Of a stretch of 5,214 nt of DNA, positions 1 to 5,214 are shown in pieces. The DNA lies in the NCBI GenBank assembly GCA_036512155.1, contig DATCBD010000017.1, positions 1 to 5,214 on the forward strand, written 5' to 3'. Within the stretch, counting starts at the first letter, position 1; the number at the start of each line of letters is the position of its first letter. The stretch is from Palsa-739 sp036512155 (GTDB lineage Bacteria > Actinomycetota > Thermoleophilia > Gaiellales > Gaiellaceae). The notes under the pieces were generated by a model that had not been told where the DNA came from, did not search any database, and saw only the letters and a program-made list of their open reading frames with translations. Both the position numbers and the translations under genes were made by a program.

Positions 1-588
1 GGGTGCACGGGCGATCCGGCGCGGCGGATGGGGAACGAGTACGTGTTCCAGGCGGCGGCGGAGCAGAACGTCGCGACGCTGAACGAGCAGGGCGTGACGA
101 AGATCGTCGCTAGCTGTCCGCACTGCTTCAACACGCTCGCGAACGAGTACGGCGACTTCGGTGGGAGCTACGAGGTGCTGCATCACACGGAGCTGCTGGC
201 GGAGCTCGTCGACGAGGGGCGGCTCGCTCCCGTCGCCGGCTCAGAGTCGATCACGTATCACGACTCGTGTTACCTCGCGCGTCACAACGACGTGCGAATG
301 GAGCCGCGGAAGCTCCTGAATGTGATCGGCCAGCCGGTGGAGATGAAGAGAAGTGGGAAGAACACGTTCTGCTGCGGCGCCGGCGGCGCGCACATGTGGA
401 TGGAGGAGCGGGGGAGCCAGATCAACGTCGAGCGCGCACGCGAAGCGGCGGAAACGGGCGCGGAGACGCTTGCTGTCGCGTGCCCGTTTTGCGCGGTGAT
501 GCTCGACGACGGCGTCCGCGAGGTGGGGACGGGGATGCGCGTCGCGGATGTGGCGACGCTGCTCGCGGAATCCCTCGCGCTCAGCTAG
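1..588 (+). CDS. HdrD/GlpC-like CCG-domain (Fe-S)-binding protein, C-terminal part (5' end outside window)
   Basis: The frame is open from base 1, so the gene is cut by the left edge. The ATG at 28 is internal, because the preceding codons read GCTGDPARR, a conserved stretch of this family. 195 residues are visible, ending at a TAG at 586-588. Cysteine groups show the family: C2 in CTGDPARR, CPHC at 39-42, a paired His at 61-62, C90 in YHDSC, CCG at 124-126 in FCCGAGG, and CPFC at 161-164. The second half fits the CCG pattern (Cys, CC about 33 residues later, CxxC about 35 further on), known from heterodisulfide reductase subunit B/D and the glycolate and glycerol-3-phosphate oxidase iron-sulfur subunits, where it binds an Fe-S cluster. 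Full-length actinobacterial relatives often carry N-terminal membrane helices and ferredoxin-type clusters, and some (EtfD-like) pass electrons from ETF to the quinone pool. Whether this one does cannot be told from the fragment. The gene converges on the FAD oxidase gene and overlaps its end by 8 nt. Confidence 0.93.
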   Translation, partial: GCTGDPARRMGNEYVFQAAAEQNVATLNEQGVTKIVASCPHCFNTLANEYGDFGGSYEVLHHTELLAELVDEGRLAPVAGSESITYHDSCYLARHNDVRMEPRKLLNVIGQPVEMKRSGKNTFCCGAGGAHMWMEERGSQINVERAREAAETGAETLAVACPFCAVMLDDGVREVGTGMRVADVATLLAESLALS

Positions 589-1996
589 GGATGCTCTGCG
601 CGAAGCGGAAGGCGTCGTGCGGGTCGTACGTCCGCTTCACCGCCTGCAGCCGCGCGAGGTTGGCCCCGTAGTAGGCGTGCTGCCAGCTCGCGAGCTTGGG
701 ATCGATGTAGTTCTGGTAGGCGTAGCCCGACACGTGCGGGCGCATCGCGGCGTAGAGCGCGTCCAGCCAGCCGAAGCTCGCCTTCGCGGTGTATTGGATG
801 GAGAAGAGCGCGTCGCGGTGGACGAAGGCGGTTGCGGACTTCGCCACGCGGTTGATCGCCCCGCCGTATGCGTCGAGATAGATCGCCGCCGTGCTCCCTT
901 CGTGTTTCCCGATCGCCTCGGTGAGGAGCGAGATGGCCGCGCGCGAGAGCGGCGCGTCGACGTAATCGGAGCGCGCGTCGAACGTCGTCCTGCCCGACGT
1001 GCACGAGGAGGCGTCGCGGCAGCCGGCCCAGTGGAGCATCGCCTCGAGATACGTGAGGGTCGTCGTCTTCACGATCGTCGGCGTCCCGGTCGACGCGAGT
1101 GGCGCGATGAGCTTCCTGAGCGCGCTCTTGGCGCCGACGTACTGGCCTGCCGCGACGACGTGCGGGCCGGTTGTGTCCGCGATGAGATCGAGCCCGGACG
1201 TGAGTGCGTCGGGTGCATGAGGTGCGAACTCCTGCCATGCCGCGACCGCTGAGACAGCCTGCTTCCACGGCCACTGGATCTCGTACGTCGACACCGTCGG
1301 AGCGGGGTGCGTGGCGAACGTGAACGACGTGGCGATGCCGAAGTTGCCGCCGCCTCCGCCGCGGCACGCCCAGAAGAGGTCGGGATGCGTCGAGGGGTCG
1401 CACGTGAGGAGGCTGCCGTCGGCGGTGACGATGCGCATGCTCTTGACGTTGTCCGCCGTGAGCCCGTAGAGCCTGGACGCGTAGCCATAACCTCCGCCGA
1501 GGGCGAGTCCAGCGATCCCGACGGTAGGGCATGAGCCGCCCGGGATGGTGACGCCGTGGCTCGCGAGCTCGGCGTAGACGGCGATGAGCGTCGCGCCTGC
1601 GCCGACGGCGGCGTTTCCGGCCCCGACGGAGACGCCGTGCAAGAGCGACACGTCGGCGACGACGACGCCGTCGCCGCTCGAGTAACCGCCGTAGCTGTGA
1701 CCCCCAGAGCGCGGGACGATCCGGACGCCGTTCGCGCGACCCCAGCGCACCGTCCGCTGCACGTCGGCGGCGTTCGCGCAATACGCGATCGCGCGCGGCC
1801 GCAGGTCGTCGAAGCGGGTGTCCCAGAGCCGGAGCGCAGCCGCGTAGCCCGAAGCTCCCTGTGCGACGACGTGGCCATCGAGCTCGTGCGCGAGCGCCTG
1901 GACGGGACCGTCGGCCGCGGGGCGCAGCGCCGAGGCGGCGGCGAGCCCGAGGAAGCCGCGGCGGTCCACAGGCTTACGCGACCGCTGCGCCAGCAC
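581..1996 (-). CDS. BBE-like FAD-binding oxidoreductase, probable bicovalent flavin, Tat-exported
   Basis: A 471-residue flavoprotein oxidase of the PCMH-type FAD (FAD_binding_4) plus BBE family, near the usual length. The FAD domain covers about residues 60-235. It contains RSGGHSYGG with H100, and GGSCPTVGIAG with C156 followed by LGGGYGY and LTADN; in this family that His and Cys hold FAD through two covalent bonds. RGGGGGNFG at 212-220 is another family signature. The C-terminal BBE segment (about 427-470) has YQNYID, YYGAN, RL, VKRTYDPHDAF and QSIP; a Tyr in this region acts as catalytic base in several relatives. Members oxidise sugars, alcohols or alkaloid-type substrates using O2 or another acceptor; the substrate here is unknown. 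The N-terminus has a twin-arginine motif, suggesting export. The start is GTG at 1996, or GTG at 1969 giving 462 residues; the open frame further upstream only shadows the cyclase-ATPase gene. Neither GTG has a clear Shine-Dalgarno sequence, which fits translational coupling to the upstream gene. The stop is TGA at 581-583. Confidence 0.93.
   Translation of the reverse strand: MLAQRSRKPVDRRGFLGLAAASALRPAADGPVQALAHELDGHVVAQGASGYAAALRLWDTRFDDLRPRAIAYCANAADVQRTVRWGRANGVRIVPRSGGHSYGGYSSGDGVVVADVSLLHGVSVGAGNAAVGAGATLIAVYAELASHGVTIPGGSCPTVGIAGLALGGGYGYASRLYGLTADNVKSMRIVTADGSLLTCDPSTHPDLFWACRGGGGGNFGIATSFTFATHPAPTVSTYEIQWPWKQAVSAVAAWQEFAPHAPDALTSGLDLIADTTGPHVVAAGQYVGAKSALRKLIAPLASTGTPTIVKTTTLTYLEAMLHWAGCRDASSCTSGRTTFDARSDYVDAPLSRAAISLLTEAIGKHEGSTAAIYLDAYGGAINRVAKSATAFVHRDALFSIQYTAKASFGWLDALYAAMRPHVSGYAYQNYIDPKLASWQHAYYGANLARLQAVKRTYDPHDAFRFAQSIPS
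1889..1996 (-). other. Probable Tat signal peptide of the FAD oxidase
   Basis: Residues 1-36 of the flavoenzyme, counted from GTG 1996, have a basic n-region (QRSRKPV), a twin-arginine motif DRRGFLGL close to the consensus S/T-R-R-x-F-L-K, and a short hydrophobic stretch rich in Leu and Ala (about residues 15-24). An Ala-Leu-Ala at 34-36 is a possible signal peptidase site. Tat export suits a protein that must fold around its flavin in the cytoplasm. The hydrophobic part is short and broken by Arg-Pro at 25-26, so export or the exact cleavage point is not certain. Confidence 0.55.
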
Positions 1997-4900
1997 TCGT
2001 GCGGCAGCGGCTGACGCGCTCGAGCCACATGGTCGCGCGCAGCGGCGTGAGAAGCTGCTCCGCCTCTTCCAGCAGCGGCTCCGCCTCCGCGTACTTCCCC
2101 GCCGACACGAGCCACTCGCCGTGCTCGACGAGGATCCGTGCCACGGAGAACGGGAACCCGAGCTTCCGCATGACCTCGGTCGCGTCGAAGAAGTCGGCCC
2201 CGGCATCCTCGCCGCGAACCACGGCGAGCCGCGCCCTGACCAGTGCGCCGATCCCGGTCATCTCCGGCGTCCGGTGTCCAGTCGGCAGCTCCTCGACGAG
2301 AGCGCGCGCCTCGAGCAGCTTTGCTTCGTTTCCGAGCTGCGCGGCAGCGTCTGCGACCGTGTCGATGACGCCGGAGAAATAATGGAGGCCCAGCGTCACG
2401 GCATCCACGAGCGATTCCTCTGCCCGCGCGAGCGCCTCCGCAGTCCTTCCCTCCGCGAGCAGGATCTCCGCGTCATATGCGGCTGCAAATGCTCGCGGCT
2501 GCGTTTGCTCCTCCCATCCTTCCGGGCGACCCGCAATCTCCTTCTCCAGTTCCTCGCGCGCGAGCGCGACCTCGCCGCGGGCGAGTCGCATCGGGGCGAG
2601 CGCGCTCGAGTGCGGGTCCGCCGAAACGTTCGCCTCGGCCTCTGCCCGGTCCCAGTCGCCGAGGTAGTAGCACCCCCAGGAGAGGCTGAGGCGTGCGCGC
2701 TGCTCGTTTTGCCGGTCGCCGACACGCGTCGCGAGCTCGAACATGCGCTCGGCGATTTCCTGCCCGCCGTGCACGTCACCACGGAGGGCATAGTCGATGA
2801 TGTGGTTGTTGAACGCGCGCAGCGCGACGCTGTTCAGGTCGTTCGCGAGCGCGACCTCGAGCGCATGTCCTGTCAGCAGCCGCGACTCGCGCATGCGCCC
2901 TTGCCAGTTCAGGAAGATACCCCTGGTCAGGAGGCCGTTCGCGAACGTCTCGGTCAGATCGAGCGCCTCGGCGAGCTCGAGCGAACGCTCGATCAGCGGC
3001 CCTGCCTCGTCGTGGCGGCCGGCGAGCGTCAGGAAGCGGGAAAGCTCTGCGAGCGCGAACGCGAGATCCGCGTCCTGCTCGCTCGAGAGAACGTCGACCG
3101 CTCGGTGCAGCGCGTCGAATGCCTGCGGGGTCATGTCCTCGAGCCAGAGGACGGCGCCGAGGCGTGATCGCAGCCGAGCGGCGGCGCGCGCGTCGTCGTC
3201 GCTCTCGGCGAGGGCGATGGCGCGCTCGTAGTGCTCGCGGGCGGTAGGTAACCGGGCCGCAAGATGCGCGGCGCGTCCCGCTCGCTCGTGCAGCTCGGCG
3301 TCCTCCCCGAGCGCGAGCGCCTGCTCGTAGTAGCGCAGCGCATCGGCCGAGGCGGCGAGCGCGCCCGCGCGCTGTCCGGCGTGCACGAGCGCGATCCGTG
3401 CGTTGGAGCGGATTTCCGTCGCATCGGCCGCGTCGGGGTCAGTGTCGTACGCCGCGAGAAGATGCGACGCGACCACCTCGACCGTCTCGTCGCCGCTCCG
3501 CGTGAGGTAGTCGGCGGCAGCGAGATGCCGGGCCTTCCGCTCCGGGCGTGCGAGCGTCTCGTACGCGACCTGTCGCAGGAGGTCCTGGAGGAAGCCGTAT
3601 TGGCCGAGCTCCGGCGATCGCGGATCGTTCTGCACGCCGAGGATCTCGCGCTTCACGAGGAGCGCGAGCAGTGGATCGAGGTCCGGCTCACTGCGCCCGC
3701 TGACCTCGGCGAGTCCCGCCTTCGTGAACGTCTTTCCGAGGACCGCGGCGTCCTGCAGCGCGCGGCGTTCGTCCGCACCGAGCCCGTCGAGGCGCGCGGC
3801 GGCGAGCGCATGCAGCGTCTCCGGCACGGCGAGCTCGCCGAGCTCGCCGGCGGGAACGTAGACGTCGCCCTCGCGGCGCAGGAGTCCCTTGTCGAGCAGC
3901 ATGCGCACGATCTCGACCGCGTACAGGGGCACGCCTTCGGCGCGCGCAAGGATGCGGTCGCGCGCGTCGTCCGGCAATCCCGGCACGAGCCCTTCGAGCA
4001 GCTGCGCGATCGCCTCGTCGCTCAGCGGCTCGAGCGCGAGCGTCGTCGTGTTGCGCGATGACGGCCAATCCGGATGGCGGTCGTGGACGTCGGGGCGCGC
4101 GAGCGCGACGACGAAGATCTTGTGGTTGCGCGACCACTCGAGCAGGTACTCGACGAACTCGAGCAACGCCGCGTCCGCCCATTGCACGTCCTCGAACACG
4201 AGCACGACCGGCGCGCGCTCCGATAACCGTTCGAAGAAGAGGCGCCATGCGCCGAAGAGGTCCTCCTTCTCCCGTGTCTGGCGCTCGTCCTCGAGGCCGA
4301 GCAAGTGCGCGAGCCGGGGCTCGATCCACTGCCGCTCCTCGTCGTCGAGCACGAACTCCGTGAGCGCGGCAGCGAGCTTCTCGCGCGCGGAGTCTGCATC
4401 CTCGCCTTCGGCGATGTGGAACCGCTCGCGCGCCATCTCCGCGAGCGCCCAGTAGGTCACGCCCTCGCCGTAGGAGAGGCAGCGGCCGCGGTGCCAGTGC
4501 GTCAGCTCGGTGAGGCCGTCGAGGTACTTGTAGAGCTCCCACGCGAGGCGCGACTTGCCGATGCCGGCGATGCCGAGGGCGGAGACGAGATGTGAGCGGC
4601 CCTGCTCCGCGGAGGAGTGATAGAGCTCCTTGACGAGCCGGAGCTCGCGGTCGCGGCCGACGAACGGTGGCTCGAGCCCTTCCGAGCGACGGCGGCCGCC
4701 GACGCCGGCGGCGACGCGCAATGCACGCCACAGCGGCACTTGCTCCGACTTGCCCTTCAGCTCGAACGCGCCCGCGTCCTCGTACACGACGGCGGCTTCG
4801 CTCGCGCGTCGCGTCGACTCCCCGACGAGGATCGTTCCCGGCTCTGCCGCCGACTGGACGCGTGCAGCAGTGTTGACGAGGTCGCCGGCGACGAGCCCTT

Positions 4901-5213
4901 GGCCGGAGGCGCCAAGCGTGACAGCGGCCTCGCCGGTGAGCACGCCCGCGCGTGCCTGCAGCCCGGCGTCGAGCGCCGCGACCGCCTCGACGAGATCGAG
5001 CGCTGCGCGGACTGCGCGCTCGGCGTCGTCCTCGCGCGCGGTCGGCGCGCCCCACACCGCCATCACCGCGTCCCCGATGAACTTCTCCACGGTGCCGCCG
5101 TAGCGGCCGATGACGAGGCGCGCGGTGTCGAAGTAGCGGGTGAGCAGGCTGCGGACGTCCTCCGCGTCGCGCGACTCGGAGAGCGGGGTGAAGCCGACGA
5201 GGTCGGCGAAGAG
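1974..5213 (-). CDS. Class III adenylate/guanylate cyclase domain - STAND/AAA ATPase - TPR regulatory protein (5' end outside window)
   Basis: 1,079 residues are visible. The frame is open through the right edge, and the GTG codon at 5090 is an internal Val, because the codons before it encode the first cyclase motif, LFADLVGFTPLSE. Probably only a short N-terminus is missing. Residues 1 to about 165 form the cyclase domain: metal-binding D4 and D48 (44 apart, as in mammalian cyclases), K44 in VEKFIGDAV, and the transition-state pair N114/R118 in GDLVNTAAR. PPFVGRDREL (182-191) opens the ATPase, with Walker A GIAGIGKS (214-221) and Walker B VVLVFEDVQWAD (336-347), followed by VALARPD and a winged-helix-like part to about 560. 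From about 600 to 1065 come eight or nine degenerate TPR-like helical pairs, for example LALAGRHDEA-type and LAEGRTAEA-type turns. There is no C-terminal LuxR helix-turn-helix and no membrane segment is apparent, so a cytoplasmic signalling ATPase is likely. The input, the partner and actual cNMP synthesis are unknown. TAA at 1974-1976 ends it; the flavoenzyme gene follows directly. Confidence 0.93.
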   Translation of the reverse strand, partial: LFADLVGFTPLSESRDAEDVRSLLTRYFDTARLVIGRYGGTVEKFIGDAVMAVWGAPTAREDDAERAVRAALDLVEAVAALDAGLQARAGVLTGEAAVTLGASGQGLVAGDLVNTAARVQSAAEPGTILVGESTRRASEAAVVYEDAGAFELKGKSEQVPLWRALRVAAGVGGRRRSEGLEPPFVGRDRELRLVKELYHSSAEQGRSHLVSALGIAGIGKSRLAWELYKYLDGLTELTHWHRGRCLSYGEGVTYWALAEMARERFHIAEGEDADSAREKLAAALTEFVLDDEERQWIEPRLAHLLGLEDERQTREKEDLFGAWRLFFERLSERAPVVLVFEDVQWADAALLEFVEYLLEWSRNHKIFVVALARPDVHDRHPDWPSSRNTTTLALEPLSDEAIAQLLEGLVPGLPDDARDRILARAEGVPLYAVEIVRMLLDKGLLRREGDVYVPAGELGELAVPETLHALAAARLDGLGADERRALQDAAVLGKTFTKAGLAEVSGRSEPDLDPLLALLVKREILGVQNDPRSPELGQYGFLQDLLRQVAYETLARPERKARHLAAADYLTRSGDETVEVVASHLLAAYDTDPDAADATEIRSNARIALVHAGQRAGALAASADALRYYEQALALGEDAELHERAGRAAHLAARLPTAREHYERAIALAESDDDARAAARLRSRLGAVLWLEDMTPQAFDALHRAVDVLSSEQDADLAFALAELSRFLTLAGRHDEAGPLIERSLELAEALDLTETFANGLLTRGIFLNWQGRMRESRLLTGHALEVALANDLNSVALRAFNNHIIDYALRGDVHGGQEIAERMFELATRVGDRQNEQRARLSLSWGCYYLGDWDRAEAEANVSADPHSSALAPMRLARGEVALAREELEKEIAGRPEGWEEQTQPRAFAAAYDAEILLAEGRTAEALARAEESLVDAVTLGLHYFSGVIDTVADAAAQLGNEAKLLEARALVEELPTGHRTPEMTGIGALVRARLAVVRGEDAGADFFDATEVMRKLGFPFSVARILVEHGEWLVSAGKYAEAEPLLEEAEQLLTPLRATMWLERVSRCRTSAGAAVA
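1977..3413 (-). other. TPR-like C-terminal helical repeat region
   Basis: About 480 residues of alternating amphipathic helices rich in Ala, Leu, Glu and Arg. Repeated small-residue turns of the form G-(R/D/K)-x-x-x-A occur at roughly 35-45 residue spacing, for example AGRHDEA, WQGRMRES, RGDVHGG, LGDWDRAEA, EGRTAEA and AGKYAEA. This is the pattern of degenerate tetratricopeptide repeats, which usually bind proteins or sense ligands in STAND regulators. The repeats have diverged too far to be nucleotide repeats. The region ends only six residues after WLERVSRCRTSA, so no output domain follows it. Confidence 0.75.
3531..4667 (-). other. STAND/AAA_16-type ATPase domain
   Basis: The domain begins at PFVGRDREL, the usual entry motif of AAA_16/STAND modules in LuxR-type and cyclase-type regulators. 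The P-loop GIAGIGKS is encoded at 4551-4574 and has the invariant Lys and Ser. Walker B follows as four hydrophobic residues plus FEDVQWAD. VALARPD lies at the sensor position, and LALEPLSDEAIAQLL and GVPLYAVEIVRML mark the GxP and helical lid region common to STAND ATPases. In this class, nucleotide binding and release act as a molecular switch. What triggers the switch in this protein cannot be seen. Confidence 0.85.
4719..5213 (-). other. Class III nucleotide cyclase catalytic domain (visible part)
   Basis: This N-terminal domain of the large regulatory protein has both metal Asp residues (FADLVGFT and FIGDAV), the purine-contacting Lys of EKFIGD, and the Asn and Arg of VNTAAR spaced four apart as in active cyclases. 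The position that is Asp in mammalian and Rv1625c-type adenylate cyclases, seven residues before the Asn, is Leu here (codon at 4893-4895). The domain closes with the FELKGKSEQVPLWRA segment typical of cyclase domains fused to ATPases. Core catalysis therefore looks possible, but ATP or GTP preference cannot be read from the motifs. Confidence 0.88.
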
Positions 5214-5214
5214 G

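Noticed and set aside
576..602. Possible hairpin at the convergent junction (CGCGC/GCGCG plus AGC/GCT with a 2x2 internal loop and 7-nt loop)
   Set aside because: No T-run follows on either strand, and short imperfect stems are expected by chance in DNA this GC-rich; not enough to call a terminator.
548..1252. Long plus-strand open frame (234 codons) opposite the flavoenzyme gene
   Set aside because: Its product is rich in Arg, Ala, Gly and Val with no domain, as expected from the antisense of a GC-rich gene; the minus-strand frame has full BBE-family motifs.
1581..1690. Repeated gacgacg/gccgacg-type trinucleotide runs resembling a short tandem repeat
   Set aside because: They are codon-level echoes of Asp, Val, Gly and Ala-rich protein in the flavoenzyme, with no regular unit or spacing.
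1069..2115. Long minus-strand frame (348 codons) spanning the regulator-oxidase junction
   Set aside because: Low-complexity Arg/Ser/Ala product, out of frame with two well-supported genes; a shadow frame.
2121..3167. 348-codon plus-strand frame opposite the TPR region
   Set aside because: No motif and no plausible ribosome site; composition is that of antisense GC-rich coding DNA.
3688..5055. 455-codon minus-strand frame inside the regulator gene
   Set aside because: Arg-rich, no recognisable motif, entirely inside the cyclase-ATPase coding region in another frame.

Overview
The window is about 5.2 kb of very GC-rich, tightly packed bacterial chromosome. It holds three protein genes and almost no non-coding DNA. 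Codons strongly favour G or C in the third position, and long open frames appear on the opposite strand of each gene as a by-product. An HdrD-like iron-sulfur protein, a BBE-type flavoenzyme and a large cyclase-ATPase-TPR protein together suggest a high-GC actinobacterium, possibly the Thermoleophilia (Gaiellales/Solirubrobacterales). That placement is an impression from protein style, not a proven assignment.

Layout from left to right. (1) Positions 1-588, plus strand: the C-terminal 195 residues of a CCG-domain iron-sulfur protein whose start lies beyond the left edge. (2) Positions 581-1996, minus strand: a complete berberine-bridge-enzyme-like FAD oxidase with a probable Tat signal and both residues for bicovalent FAD attachment. 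(3) Positions 1974 to the right edge, minus strand: a multidomain protein made of a class III nucleotide cyclase domain, a STAND/AAA-type ATPase and a long TPR-like helical region. It lacks only its extreme N-terminus, which lies beyond the window.

Genes 2 and 3 run in the same direction and overlap by 23 nt, or are 4 nt apart if the shorter start is used. They are probably one transcription unit, with the cyclase-ATPase gene upstream. Gene 1 is convergent and its stop codon overlaps the end of gene 2 by 8 nt. No tRNA, rRNA, CRISPR array, insertion sequence, tandem repeat or convincing terminator was seen, and no stretch over 300 bases lacks a gene. The promoters of both units must lie outside the window.

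The iron-sulfur protein probably serves redox or electron transfer chemistry, possibly linked to the membrane. The flavoenzyme probably oxidises a small molecule, sugar or alcohol outside the cytoplasm. The cyclase-ATPase-TPR protein is probably a signalling or regulatory switch. A functional link between the switch and the flavoenzyme is suggested only by gene order. I see no clear sign of a wholly new system; the points of interest are the pairing of those two genes, the atypical substrate-pocket residue in the cyclase, and the overlapping gene ends.
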